This document shows positions 16,073 through 25,670 of a stretch of DNA of 64,000 nucleotides, piece after piece. Numbering within the stretch: position 1 is the first letter of the stretch; each line of letters opens with the position of its first letter. The stretch lies in the NCBI GenBank assembly GCA_963664845.1, contig OY761615.1, positions 1,116,001 through 1,180,000 on the forward strand, given 5' to 3'. Under the pieces are notes generated by a model. That model had not been told where the DNA came from. It searched no databases and saw nothing but the letters and a program-made list of their open reading frames with translations. This DNA comes from CAIYTF01 sp963664845. GTDB taxonomy: Bacteria > Bacteroidota > Ignavibacteria > Ignavibacteriales > Ignavibacteriaceae. The position numbers and the translations under genes are program-made.

Positions 16073-17590
16073 TTATACTCCAGCTAGAGCTTTAATAGTC
16101 CGAGCTACAAAAGTATTAACCGTGCTGTCCGACCACTGTAAAAATGTTGAAGGATAAACTCCAATCCAGACAATAAAAACGATAAGTAAACCTGCAATCG
16201 CCAACTCTTTAGTTGTCATATCCGTGAGCTTCAGCAGCTTTTCGTGTTTGACAGTGCCAAAGAAAACGCGCTGATACATCCACAGCATATATACGGCAGC
16301 AAAAATTACACCCGAAGCCGCGATAATGGCAAATGCCCAGTTATTGAGTATAGCAGACTGGAACGAACCAAGCAGGATCAGAAACTCACCGACGAACCCG
16401 TTGAGTCCGGGCAAGCCAATTGACGAGAGCGTAACAATTAAAAAGACTGTTGCAAAGACCGGAGTGATCTTTGCTATACCACCATAAGCAGAAATCTCAC
16501 GGGTGTGTGTGCGTTCATATACAACACCGACAAGGAGGAAGAGGGCGCCGGTTGAAAGTCCATGGTTCAGCATTTGGATAACTGCACCCTGCATGCCCTC
16601 CACGGTTAAAGAGAAAATTCCAAGGACAATGAAACCCATGTGAGCCACCGATGAATAAGCCACCAGTTTCTTCATGTCTTTCTGCACCATCGCAACAAGC
16701 GCACCGTAGATGATGCCAATTACAGCAAGACTTGAAATCCAGGGAGCAAAATATTGCGCAGCCTGCGGAAAAATGGGTATTGAGAAACGGATCATGCCAT
16801 AGGTGCCCATTTTAAGCAATACACCGGCAAGAATAATGCTGCCAGCTGTTGGGGCCTGCACATGCGCGTCCGGAAGCCAGGTGTGAAACGGGAACAGAGG
16901 CACTTTAATTGCAAAACTAACCGTGAAAGCAAGGAACATCCAGCGCTGAATCTCCGGGGGTATGGTCCTTCCGCTTACGTAGAAGTGACTCAGAAGCGTT
17001 GAGAACCCGCCCAGTTGATTTCCGGAATAGACGCCGAGCCAAATAATGGCGACCAGCATCAATAAGCTGCCAGCCATGGTATAGATGAAAAACTTTATTG
17101 ATGCGTATATCCGCTGTTCTCCGCCCCATATACCGATAATGAAATACATCGGTATGAGCATGAATTCCCAAAACACATAAAAAAGGAACATATCCAGCGA
17201 AAGAAAGACACCGATCATACCAACTTCAAGCAAGAGGAAAAAGAACGTGAATTCTTTCACTTTTTTCTGGATGCTGTTCCAACTAGAAAACATGGTAATA
17301 GGTGTTAAGAAAGTTGTCAGCAGCACCAAAGGGAGCGAAATGCCATCAACACCGACCGCATAATAGACCTTCAGGCTGTGTATCCACTCAACCTGTTCAA
17401 GAAACTGAAAAATGGCAAGTGATTTATCGAATTTGGCAAGCAACACCATTGAGACACCAAACGTAAGCACGGAAAACAGTAACCCTGTCCAGCGGATTAA
17501 CGATTCTTTTTGCTTTGGAAGCGCCAAAATGATCAGCGAGCCAACAAGGGGAATACCTAACAGTATTGAAAGAAGATATTGATTTTCCAT
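16073..17590 (-). CDS. nuoM: NADH-quinone oxidoreductase subunit M
   Basis: 505 residues, normal length. Proton-pumping antiporter-like subunit of the complex I membrane arm. The essential glutamate is in the FWEFMLIPMYFIIG helix; other landmarks are KVPLFPFHTWLPDAHVQAPT with the conserved lysine and SVAHMGFIVLG. Only 2 bp separate it from nuoL upstream. Confidence 0.97.
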   Translation of the reverse strand: MENQYLLSILLGIPLVGSLIILALPKQKESLIRWTGLLFSVLTFGVSMVLLAKFDKSLAIFQFLEQVEWIHSLKVYYAVGVDGISLPLVLLTTFLTPITMFSSWNSIQKKVKEFTFFFLLLEVGMIGVFLSLDMFLFYVFWEFMLIPMYFIIGIWGGEQRIYASIKFFIYTMAGSLLMLVAIIWLGVYSGNQLGGFSTLLSHFYVSGRTIPPEIQRWMFLAFTVSFAIKVPLFPFHTWLPDAHVQAPTAGSIILAGVLLKMGTYGMIRFSIPIFPQAAQYFAPWISSLAVIGIIYGALVAMVQKDMKKLVAYSSVAHMGFIVLGIFSLTVEGMQGAVIQMLNHGLSTGALFLLVGVVYERTHTREISAYGGIAKITPVFATVFLIVTLSSIGLPGLNGFVGEFLILLGSFQSAILNNWAFAIIAASGVIFAAVYMLWMYQRVFFGTVKHEKLLKLTDMTTKELAIAGLLIVFIVWIGVYPSTFLQWSDSTVNTFVARTIKALAGV

Positions 17591-17592
17591 AC

Positions 17593-19533
17593 CTACAAAC
17601 TTTTAATGATCCAAAATATCGCCAGTAAAATACCGGTCATCATTACCACAGCATAAAACTGCGTAATGCCGGTTTGCATTTTTCTGATATAACCTGAAAC
17701 CACTTCCACCAGGGATGCAGATTTGTTGAGCAACCCATCAATGAGTTTAACGTCAGTGATCTTCCAGAGGAAACCCTCCGAGACTTTGTATATCGGGGTC
17801 ACAATCGCGGCATCATACGCTTCATCAACATAATATTTGTTGAGAAGGACATCGTAAACCGCTTTGAACTTTGCTGCAGTTTTTTCCGCGATGTCATTCC
17901 GTTTCAGATATACGTAACGCGCGAAATAAATGGCAACAACGGCCCCGGCCACTGAAATGACCATCAACAAAACTTCTGTGAAATGTGAATGTTCAGCAGA
18001 TGCAAAGAGTTTATTGTTTGCCTGTTTGAACACCGGCTCAAGCCAGCTCTCAAAAAAGTTACCGTGTTCACCGGCAAATATTGCGGGCATCCCGAGAAAT
18101 CCGCCAACAACAGAAAGGAATGCCAGCACCATGAGAGGAATGGTCATCAGTGAAGGTGATTCGTGAGGGTGAACGTGGTGTTCATCATAGCGAGGTTTGC
18201 CTTCGAACGTCAGAAAATACAGGCGGAACATGTAGAAAGCCGTGAATAACGCTGTTATCACGCCTATTATCCAGAACCCGATGCCGCCATTGGCGTATGC
18301 TTTCCATAGAATTTCATCCTTGCTGAAGAAGCCCGCAAAGGGCGGGATACCGGAAATGGCTATCGCGGCAATTAAAAATGTCATGGCTGTTTTTGGCATA
18401 TGTTTCTTCAGTCCGCCGTATTTACGGATGTCCTGTTCGTCATGCATCCCATGAATAACAGAACCGGCTCCAAGAAAGAGAAGTGCCTTGAAAAATGCGT
18501 GAGTGACCACGTGGAAAAGTCCGGCCGAGAAAGCTCCCATACCAAGAGCGAGGAACATATATCCCAACTGACTAACCGTGGAATATGCCAGGACTTTCTT
18601 TATGTCGGTTTGCACCAAACCAATCGAAGCGGCAAAAAATGCAGTAAGTAATCCAATCACTGCAACAACCGATAATGCCAGAGGAGCAGATGCATATATT
18701 ATTGAACACCGTGCAACCATATAAACACCGGCAGTGACCATGGTTGCAGCATGGATGAGCGCGGAAACCGGTGTTGGACCTGCCATAGCATCGGGCAACC
18801 AAACGAACAAGGGAATCTGCGCTGACTTACCGCAGGCACCGATAAACAGCATCAGAGCGATTAAGTTGAATGTGCTTTCCGGAATGTTGCCCAGGCTTGC
18901 ACGGGCAAACACCTGCGAAAAGTTTAGACTTCCAAAATTGAGATAAATCAGAAACATACCGATGAGAAAACCGAAATCACCAATACGATTGACGACAAAT
19001 GCTTTTTTAGCAGCGTCAGAGGTAGTGCTTTTCTCAAACTTACGGTCATACCAGAACCCGATAAGCAGATAGGAACAAAGTCCCACGCCTTCCCAGCCGA
19101 GGAAAAGCAAAACAAAGTTATCGGCAAGAACCAGATTCATCATAGAAAAAATAAAAAGATTCAGATAGGCAAAAAACCTCCAGAATCCTTTATCGCCATG
19201 CATATAGCCAATGGAATAAACATGAATAAGGAAACCGATCCCGGTGACTACCAGGGCCATGACAAGTGAGAGCTGGTCAACCTGATAGGATATGGATACG
19301 GACATCCCTCCCGCTTTAATCCACTCAAATAACGGAACAAGCAAGGTTCTGGATTCTTCAGGCAAACGAAGGGTTTCAACAAAAGCCAAAACGACGACAA
19401 TGAAAGCAGCGCCTATTGCACCACTTCCAATTATGCCGACGATCTTCTCACTTTTGAATTTCCGCCCCAGCAATCCGTTTACCAGGAATCCAAGCAAAGG
19501 AAACAGAACAGACAAATAGATTAGGTTTCTCAT
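17593..19533 (-). CDS. nuoL: NADH-quinone oxidoreductase subunit L
   Basis: 646 residues, full length including the C-terminal lateral helix and final membrane anchor (GITQFYAVVMMTGILLAIFWI). Landmarks: FLGWEGVGLCSYLLIGFW with the conserved glutamate, GACGKSAQIPLFVWLPDAMAGPTPVSALIHAATMV, and AYSTVSQLGYM. It is the distal proton-pumping subunit whose long helix couples the pump modules. It lies 19 bp after nuoK and 2 bp before nuoM. Confidence 0.97.
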   Translation of the reverse strand: MRNLIYLSVLFPLLGFLVNGLLGRKFKSEKIVGIIGSGAIGAAFIVVVLAFVETLRLPEESRTLLVPLFEWIKAGGMSVSISYQVDQLSLVMALVVTGIGFLIHVYSIGYMHGDKGFWRFFAYLNLFIFSMMNLVLADNFVLLFLGWEGVGLCSYLLIGFWYDRKFEKSTTSDAAKKAFVVNRIGDFGFLIGMFLIYLNFGSLNFSQVFARASLGNIPESTFNLIALMLFIGACGKSAQIPLFVWLPDAMAGPTPVSALIHAATMVTAGVYMVARCSIIYASAPLALSVVAVIGLLTAFFAASIGLVQTDIKKVLAYSTVSQLGYMFLALGMGAFSAGLFHVVTHAFFKALLFLGAGSVIHGMHDEQDIRKYGGLKKHMPKTAMTFLIAAIAISGIPPFAGFFSKDEILWKAYANGGIGFWIIGVITALFTAFYMFRLYFLTFEGKPRYDEHHVHPHESPSLMTIPLMVLAFLSVVGGFLGMPAIFAGEHGNFFESWLEPVFKQANNKLFASAEHSHFTEVLLMVISVAGAVVAIYFARYVYLKRNDIAEKTAAKFKAVYDVLLNKYYVDEAYDAAIVTPIYKVSEGFLWKITDVKLIDGLLNKSASLVEVVSGYIRKMQTGITQFYAVVMMTGILLAIFWIIKSL

Positions 19534-19552
19534 TTATTTCCAGCGATTTTCA

Positions 19553-19855
19553 TTACCATTTCAAAATATTGATTTCATCTATGTTCGTGGTCATCTTGTT
19601 CCGGAAGATGGCGATGATTATTGCCAACCCGATCGCCGCTTCAGCAGCAGCAACCGCCATAACAAAAAACACAAACAACTGACCGGTGATTATTCCCAGG
19701 AATGAACTGAACGCAACAAACGTCAAATTCGCTCCATTCAGCATCAGTTCAATTGACATGAACACGATAATTGCATTTTTCCGGGTGAGAACACCAATAA
19801 CGCCCATGATGAACATAAAGGCTGATACGGTCAAATAGAACGGGAGCAAATTCAT
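19553..19855 (-). CDS. nuoK: NADH-quinone oxidoreductase subunit K
   Basis: 100 residues, three membrane helices. The two conserved membrane glutamates are visible in MSIELMLNGANL and AVAAAEAAIGLAIIIAIFR. Part of the E-channel of complex I. Spacing to nuoJ is 2 bp. Confidence 0.97.
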   Translation of the reverse strand: MNLLPFYLTVSAFMFIMGVIGVLTRKNAIIVFMSIELMLNGANLTFVAFSSFLGIITGQLFVFFVMAVAAAEAAIGLAIIIAIFRNKMTTNIDEINILKW

Positions 19856-19857
19856 AG

Positions 19858-20376
19858 TTATTGATCCAATTTCTTTTTAGCTAAAACCATTGCACCGATT
19901 GTTGCAGACAGCAATACAAACGCTATTGCTTCAAACGGCAGAAGAAAACCTGAGAAGAGTTCAGTCCCAATAGATTCAACAGTGCCAATCTGAAGAGCCA
20001 CATCCGGATTTTGCATAACCGGAGTTTTCAACAAACTGAGGAAAATTGCATACACCAAAAGTGCAAACGTTGAGCCGCCGATCAATACCGAGAACCATTT
20101 CAGTTGCCGGTTTTCTTCGAAGAACTTCTTTTCTGCTTCGGGCCGCAGCAGCATTATCACAAACAGGAACAATACCATGATAGCTCCTGCATAAACAATG
20201 ACCTGCACCACAGCTATGAATTGTGCCGAGAGCAGCAGGTAAAGCCCGGCAAGTGCGCCAAAGTTCAATATCAGGAACAATGCAGCAATCACCGGGTTTC
20301 GGCGTGTCACCACCATAATGGAGCTGACAACGGCAACCGATGAAAAAAAGGCAAACAAAATAATCTGTAATGTCAT
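19858..20376 (-). CDS. nuoJ: NADH-quinone oxidoreductase subunit J
   Basis: 172 residues, five membrane helices. The diagnostic segment VVQVIVYAGAIMVLFLFVIMLL, with the pi-bulge tyrosine helix, is intact. Membrane-arm subunit of complex I. It begins 20 bp after asnS, so the two may share a transcript. Confidence 0.96.
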   Translation of the reverse strand: MTLQIILFAFFSSVAVVSSIMVVTRRNPVIAALFLILNFGALAGLYLLLSAQFIAVVQVIVYAGAIMVLFLFVIMLLRPEAEKKFFEENRQLKWFSVLIGGSTFALLVYAIFLSLLKTPVMQNPDVALQIGTVESIGTELFSGFLLPFEAIAFVLLSATIGAMVLAKKKLDQ

Positions 20377-20396
20377 AATTCTATTTTTTTTCCTGT

Positions 20397-21692
20397 TTAC
20401 GGAGTCTTACGATAAATCATACGTGGAAATGGAATGGTCTCGCGAACATGTTCCAGACCGCAAATCCAACCCACAGTTCTTTCAATACCAAGACCAAATC
20501 CGGCATGCGGCACCGATCCGTATTTACGCAGATCGAGATACCAGTCAAAATCTTCTTCACGGAGGCCATGCTGATGCAGACGCTCCAACAGAAGATCGAG
20601 ATCGTCTTCGCGCTGGCTTCCGCCGATAATCTCGCCATAACCTTCCGGTGCCAATACGTCAACCGCCAAAGCAACTTTCGGATTCTCCGGATCGCGTTTC
20701 ATGTAAAACGCCTTGATCTCGGAAGGATACCGGTGCACCATCACTGGGCGGTCAAACTGATTGGAGATAATAGTCTCATCAGCGCCACCAAAATCATTGC
20801 CCCACTCAAATTCCACACCGTTCTTCTTCAAAATTTCAACTGCTTCATCATAGCTGATGCGTGGAAGCGGGCGTTTAACAGTCTCCAGCTTCGTTACATC
20901 CCGTTCAAGAACTTTCAGCTCTTCACTGCAGTCTTTCAAAACGGTTTGAACAATATATTCAAGAAACTCTTCCGCCAAATCCATGTCGTCATTCAGATCG
21001 TTAAATGCCACTTCCGGCTCTACCATCCAGAATTCAGTCAAGTGGCGTCTTGTCTTCGATTTCTCGGCACGAAACGTCGGGCCAAACGTATAAACTTTTC
21101 CCAATGCAAGGGCGCTCGCCTCTGCATAAAGTTGACCGGATTGGGTCAAATAGGCCTTGCCAAGGTCAAAATAGTCTGTTTCAAAAAGTGTTGAGGTTCC
21201 TTCACACGCAGAAGGTGTCAGTATCGGCGAATCCATCAGGGTGAATCCATTATTATCAAAGAAGTCACGCACCGCTTTGATAATCCTGTGCCGGATCTTC
21301 ATAATTGCAACCTGGCGGCTGGAACGCAGCCATAAGTGTCTTCTGTCAAGCAGGAATTCCACACCGTGTTCTTTTGGCGTTATGGGATAGTCATGAGCAA
21401 CACTAATGACTTTAATATCCTTCACATCCATTTCAACACCACCCTGGGCACGTGCTTCCTCGCGGATCGTTCCGGTCACGGTAAATGACGTTTCCTGAGT
21501 CAGGGAATCGGATATGGCGAATACTTCTTCAGACACACTATTCTTGAAAACAACGCATTGCAGGTATCCAGTTCCATCCCGGAGGATTAAAAAACGTAAT
21601 TTTCCGCTTGAGCGTTTATTATAGAGCCAGCCATGCAAGGTTACTTCCTGTCCGGCGTAACTTTTCAGTTCATTAATATATATTTTTTTCAT
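20397..21692 (-). CDS. asnS: Asparaginyl-tRNA synthetase
   Basis: 431 residues, normal for class IIb AsnRS. N-terminal OB-fold anticodon-binding domain (VTLHGWLYNKRSSGKLRFLILRDG), then the catalytic core with motif 2 (TFRAEKSKTRRHLTEFWMVEPE) and motif 3 (GFGLGIERTVGWICGLEHVRE). Charges tRNA-Asn in the cytosol. It heads the leftward nuo block, with no obvious Shine-Dalgarno before its ATG. Confidence 0.96.
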   Translation of the reverse strand: MKKIYINELKSYAGQEVTLHGWLYNKRSSGKLRFLILRDGTGYLQCVVFKNSVSEEVFAISDSLTQETSFTVTGTIREEARAQGGVEMDVKDIKVISVAHDYPITPKEHGVEFLLDRRHLWLRSSRQVAIMKIRHRIIKAVRDFFDNNGFTLMDSPILTPSACEGTSTLFETDYFDLGKAYLTQSGQLYAEASALALGKVYTFGPTFRAEKSKTRRHLTEFWMVEPEVAFNDLNDDMDLAEEFLEYIVQTVLKDCSEELKVLERDVTKLETVKRPLPRISYDEAVEILKKNGVEFEWGNDFGGADETIISNQFDRPVMVHRYPSEIKAFYMKRDPENPKVALAVDVLAPEGYGEIIGGSQREDDLDLLLERLHQHGLREEDFDWYLDLRKYGSVPHAGFGLGIERTVGWICGLEHVRETIPFPRMIYRKTP

Positions 21693-22004
21693 AACACTTT
21701 AGAGGGATATTGAGAAAATTTCAAAAATTTAATATACAAATACTTGGGGAAATTATATAAATTTATGTCTGTCGCACGGGACCGGAAATGAGTGAAATTC
21801 TGTGGTTTCGTGGGCACCAATTGCAGATTTTCTGTGGAAATGAGAGGTTCAACGCAGATAACGCCAAAGAAAAGCGCGGAGGCCGCAAAGGATATCATTC
21901 TCTTTGAGCAGATACCTTGCCGGCTTTTGTGTCACTCTCCCCCGCTGCCATTTTTGCGCCTTCTTTGCGCACTCTGCGCTACATCCTCCCCTCTTCCTGC
22001 AATG

Positions 22005-22025
22005 GTGCCAACTTAGCGTTGGCAC
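22005..22025. repeat. Stem-loop GTGCCAAC/GTTGGCAC
   Basis: GTGCCAAC and GTTGGCAC are perfect 8-bp arms around TTAGC. It lies between two other intergenic repeats and may be part of a small mobile or REP-like element. Confidence 0.5.
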
Positions 22026-22045
22026 TTACTATTTGAGAAATAAAA

Positions 22046-22080
22046 GCCCTCACCCTAACCCTCTCCCAAAGGGCGAGGGA
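22046..22080. repeat. CCCTAACCCTCTCCCAAAGGGCGAGGG hairpin-type repeat
   Basis: A GC-rich hairpin repeat (CCCTCTCCC, AAA, GGGCGAGGG). Related copies lie at about 10683, 33481 and 36655, always outside genes. Confidence 0.5.
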
Positions 22081-22167
22081 ACAGAAAGGCCGCATTATTG
22101 GCGGCTAAAAGTACCGTAACGGCAATATTTGGAGTGAGAGTATCAAATGAAATTATGCATGTTTTTG

Positions 22168-22186
22168 TTAAGTTAACACCGTTGCC
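22168..22186. repeat. TTAAGTTRACACCRTTGCC dispersed repeat, copy 2
   Basis: Differs at two bases from the copy at 5226-5244; the core TTAAGTTGA recurs at 56958 and 57001. Confidence 0.45.
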
Positions 22187-22217
22187 TCTTCCTGGTCTTT
22201 TTTAACCTAAACGCCTA

Positions 22218-23888
22218 TTACCCCGCATACGCCCTGATCATTTTCTTCACATCCAGTTTTCCCACCAGCCTGAAATCCTCTTCTGACACCTTTTCCACAT
22301 CACCGTAATACTTGTTGTCCACACTGTCCCATTGCACAGACATTTTGAGGTCAGCACTCGCCAGAACATCCAGTTTTTCCACAATAATATTGTTTGGGTT
22401 TTCCGCATCCACCCTCCCGGAAATCAGGTAGGGCCCCATGGTAGTGATCATCGTTGCATATTTCGCATATGTCCGGGGAAAGATCACCGCCTCGAACGTT
22501 CCCGTCAGGTCTTCCAGCGAAAGAAACTTCATGATCTCCCCGTTTTTCGTGCGTATCCGCTTGGAGGTCATATACCAGCCAAGCATTTGTACCGTCTTAT
22601 TGCGGTGCTTATACAAATCCGCCGACTGAATGATATGCTTTTCCTCCATATAACCGCTGAAAAAATCGAGCGGATGCCGGCTGACCATGTAATCAAAGCT
22701 CTCATATTCAATGCGGCACTTCTCCTCTATTGAATACTCGGGTGCATCCTCCGCCACTTTCTCCATCTCAAACGATTCATACTCAAACAGGTCGAGCGTC
22801 CGCTCTTCAAGTATTTTCCGGTACCGCAAATAGATATCCAGCAGCCGCATAAGTGCGGGGCGTGATTTTTTAAAACAGTCCATCGCCCCGCAGCGGATAA
22901 GCAGCGTCGTTTCCTCCGGCCCCAGGCGCACGCGCACAATAAAATCGTCAAGTGCAACATAGCGCCCATGCTCTTTTCGCTCATCAATAACCCGTTCGCA
23001 TGAAGCCCGTGTCAGGTGCTTAATGGCCATAAGGCCAATGCGCACCTTGTTGCCTTCGCCCGAGTATTCATATTCGCTTTCATTGATGCATGGCAGCAGC
23101 ACCTGCAGCCCAAGCCGTTTGCATTCCTGCACATAGACCGCGGCGGAATAGAATCCGCCCTGGTTGCTCAGCACACTGGCCATGAATTCCGCCGGATAGT
23201 GCACCTTGAGAAATGCCACCTGAAACGAGAGCAGCGCGAACGAAGCGCTGTGTGCCTTGCAGAATGCATAACCCGCAAACGACTCAATCTGCCGCCACAA
23301 TTCCTCAATAATGGGAGGCCGCAGCCCTTTTGCCGCAGCCGACTCAAAAAACCGCACCCGCAATTTCAGCATCCCGCTGTGCGAGCGCATTTTACCGCTC
23401 ATGGCACGGCGAAGCAAATCAGCTTCGTCAAGCGTGAGCCCGGCCACCAAATGTGCCACCTTGATCACATCCTCCTGGTAAATCATAACGCCATACGTCT
23501 CCCCCAGCACCGCTTCCATCGCCGGGATAAGATATTTGCGTTTCCGCGGGTCCTTGTACCGGGCAATATATTCCTGCATCATGCCGCTCTCCGCCACACC
23601 GGGGCGTATAATAGAACTTGCCGCCGTCAGTCCCTCAAACGTGTCAACATCCAGCCGCTTCAGCAGCGAGCGCATTCCCGGTGACTCGATATAGAAACAG
23701 CCAATCGTCTCCCCGCCACGGATAATGGCCAGCGTCGGCTCATCCCGGAACAGCATTTCATAGTCATAAACATCAAACGGCACCGCTTCCGTGTTCCGGG
23801 GGACTACCGGATAAAGGTGTGCAAGCCGCATTTTGTTGTTTTGCTCGCGCGGCAGCCGGTATTGCGAAAGATCGAAATCAGAGCTCAT
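22218..23888 (-). pseudogene. dnaE: DNA polymerase III alpha (DnaE-type), lacking its N-terminal half
   Basis: From the ATG at 23888 the product is 556 residues (the frame is open to 24023), against about 1000-1160 for DnaE. It begins just before the GETIGCFYIESPGMRSLLKRL segment of the polymerase core, then shows YGVMIYQEDVIKVAHLVAG, LLRRAMSGKMRS, AGYAFCKAHSASFALLSFQ, a helix-hairpin-helix region and an OB-type domain near the end. The PHP domain and the palm are absent. By E. coli numbering the catalytic aspartates (401, 403, 555) would all lie in the missing part. The toxin-antitoxin genes start only 150 bp upstream, so the rest is not nearby. Visibly richer in GC than its neighbours. Either a remnant or a subunit working with another polypeptide. 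Confidence 0.75.
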
Positions 23889-24176
23889 AAACCATAACAT
23901 AAATAGTGAACATTTGCACACTAGTTTAAGTGATGTGAACGAGAAAAGCAAGAGGAAAGAAAATGGATTGGTGAAAAGCCAAGCGGATTTTGCAACTAAG
24001 GTATCGGGTTCCGGCACAAGCAAATGAATTTAGGTTAATACGTGTGAATGTCCAGGTCAAATATCTTGCAGGTTGAAATTGTTGTGTGATTCATAAATGT
24101 TTTGCGTTATATACCGGGAAACGGTGCATAACGCAAAAATTATATGATTACTTTTTGCTGATCCCCCATCCTGAAA

Positions 24177-24443
24177 TTACCTGAACAACTCCGCATGTGA
24201 ACCGGTTCTTTCAAGAATCAAAGCTTCATCGGTCAAACGGTAAATCAAAACCCAATCCGGTTCAATATGACAATCCCGATGGTTTTTCCATTTCCCGGAT
24301 AGTCGATGGTCATGATAATTTGGTTCAAGCTTTTGCCCGGCAAACAGCTTTTCGATAACAATAGATAATTTTGGAATATCCTTGTTCTGTTTTTTTATCC
24401 TCTTATAATCCTGCTTAAATGCGGATGTATAAATCAGGTTCAA
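24177..24443 (-). CDS. yafQ: YafQ-type RelE superfamily toxin
   Basis: 88 residues, typical for a ribosome-dependent mRNA interferase. LIYTSAFKQDYKRIKKQNKD at the start, NYHDHRLSGKWKNHRDCHIEPDWVLIYR in the centre, and ERTGSHAELF at the end match YafQ, including the catalytic-type His residues. It would cleave translated mRNA when antitoxin is degraded. Its ATG overlaps the antitoxin stop by 4 bp. Confidence 0.93.
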   Translation of the reverse strand: MNLIYTSAFKQDYKRIKKQNKDIPKLSIVIEKLFAGQKLEPNYHDHRLSGKWKNHRDCHIEPDWVLIYRLTDEALILERTGSHAELFR

Positions 24444-24700
24444 TCTTCAAGTTCCCAGAACAGCGCTTTCACATCTGGAACAGTGTGCAAATCCAGACCT
24501 TTTTCGGATTTTCCCAATGCATCTTCTGTTACCGCATTGGGAATCCGAATTTCAAAAGGAATACCGTTGGTAAGTGTCACCTGTGTCAGGAACATGGAGA
24601 TAGCTTCCGACATGGAGAGATTGAGTTTTGTTAAAATTTTTTGCGCCTTCATTTTAACTTTGGGCTCAATTCGAGTTTGAATTATCGCTGTTTTAGGCAT
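24440..24700 (-). CDS. dinJ: DinJ/RelB-type antitoxin
   Basis: 86 residues. Ribbon-helix-helix N-terminus (IIQTRIEPKVKMKAQKILTKL, then NLSMSEAISMFLTQV) followed by the toxin-wrapping tail (GIPFEIRIPNAVTEDAL). First gene of the module, as usual. It would neutralise YafQ and repress the operon by binding the palindromes just upstream. Confidence 0.93.
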   Translation of the reverse strand: MPKTAIIQTRIEPKVKMKAQKILTKLNLSMSEAISMFLTQVTLTNGIPFEIRIPNAVTEDALGKSEKGLDLHTVPDVKALFWELED

Positions 24701-24713
24701 AATTGATTTATCT

Positions 24714-24744
24714 ATTGTTGTACTTACATTTGCAGTACAATAAT
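24714..24744 (-). promoter_or_regulatory. Palindromic operator candidate, dinJ-proximal
   Basis: ATTGTTGTACT (24714-24724) and AGTACAATAAT (24734-24744) are inverted with one mismatch and a 9-base centre. It starts 14 bases upstream of the dinJ start, the expected place for autoregulation. Confidence 0.55.
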
Positions 24745-24751
24745 ACCAGTT

Positions 24752-24778
24752 TTATTTTGAATTGTCAATTCAAAATAA
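24752..24778 (-). promoter_or_regulatory. Perfect 13-bp-arm palindrome upstream of dinJ
   Basis: TTATTTTGAATTG and CAATTCAAAATAA form perfect 13-bp arms around one central T. It is a second operator candidate, or the end of a transcript from the left-hand genes. Confidence 0.5.
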
Positions 24779-24849
24779 GATCAGACCTGATTCTTTTGAC
24801 CGGATAGAATATGTCTAACCGGACCCTCCAATTACCACGATCATCAACT

Positions 24850-25670
24850 TTATTGGCTCTGCTCAACCTGTTTTGCTTCACTGCTTCTGATCCTAACCGC
24901 GCGGGCAGGCCGTTTTCCCATTGGGCCGGCTCCACCGGGTTTCACCACACCAACAAAATTGAATGCGTTGTTGTCGCAAATAAGCAAATCATTATTATCA
25001 ACAAAACGGCTTCCATCGAGGTCGGTGATAACAGTGCCAGTAACAAAATTGAATGCATCGTTATCTATTGCCAATAAGTCGTTGTTATCAATATACCCGC
25101 TCGAATCGACATCCCCGCTGTATAGGCAATATTTGCCGTGACGAAAACAAGATTCCCGCCGAAGGCCTGTGTTTTGGCAGAGGTAAAATCATACCTGAAC
25201 GCTGAATGAGCTGTTATCGACTCGCCTCCTGGTTTGCTCCATGTTTCAATTGTATTATGGTGAGTTATATAAACATAATAGCTTCCCGAACTCAGTGTCG
25301 AAAAAGTTGCATTGGCTGTCAGAGTAGCTTTATTGATCGTTGCCGTATGCGCTTCGACATCGTTGTACGGAGCAGAAACCCCGGCAAGGTGAATGGTGAA
25401 AATTTCGCCGGATAGCGCAGAATTTGTCACCGAATCAGATGCGTATCCTTCAGGAAGAAGAATTATACTGACCGGAGTTCCGGAGGCAAAATAGCTGTGA
25501 GCCATGGTTCCGTCAACAGAAAACGCGCCACTTACCGTAATCGAATCGGAGCGTACGATGGCACCGGCACCGACCCGGATGGTTGTACCCGCTTTATAAT
25601 AAATCCTGCTTTGGCAATAAGGCGCAGCGGATAGAGCTACGACAAACAAAAAAAGTAAACTGACTTTCAT
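24850..25670 (-). pseudogene. Secreted protein with dockerin-like C-terminal repeats, broken by a frameshift
   Basis: The N-terminal part (25670 to about 25137) has a signal peptide (KVSLLFLFVVALSAAPYCQS) and a beta-rich body. Read straight on it ends in an unrelated tail at 25065. In the next frame, starting at the same place, the sequence reads GKYCLYSGDVDSSGYIDNND and continues to 24850 with a second copy, TDLDGSRFVDNNDLL, both calcium-loop repeats of the dockerin type. One missing C on the plus strand at 25136-25137 (GCCG for GCCCG) explains the break. Intact, the product would be about 273 residues. Its ATG overlaps the stop of the S74 gene upstream by 4 bp. Confidence 0.7.

Larger units (their letters stand above)
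21693..22217. other. Repeat-rich intergenic region
   Basis: No gene seen. It contains degenerate AACGCAGA/GCGCAAAG-type repeats (about 21846-21895 and 21945-21985), the stem-loop at 22005-22025, a CCCTCACCCTAACCCTCTCC repeat (22046-22080) and a TTAAGTTAACACC repeat (22168-22186). Confidence 0.6.

Noticed and set aside
20448..21194. Plus-strand 248-residue frame
   Set aside because: It is antisense to asnS; the synthetase motifs decide the coding strand.
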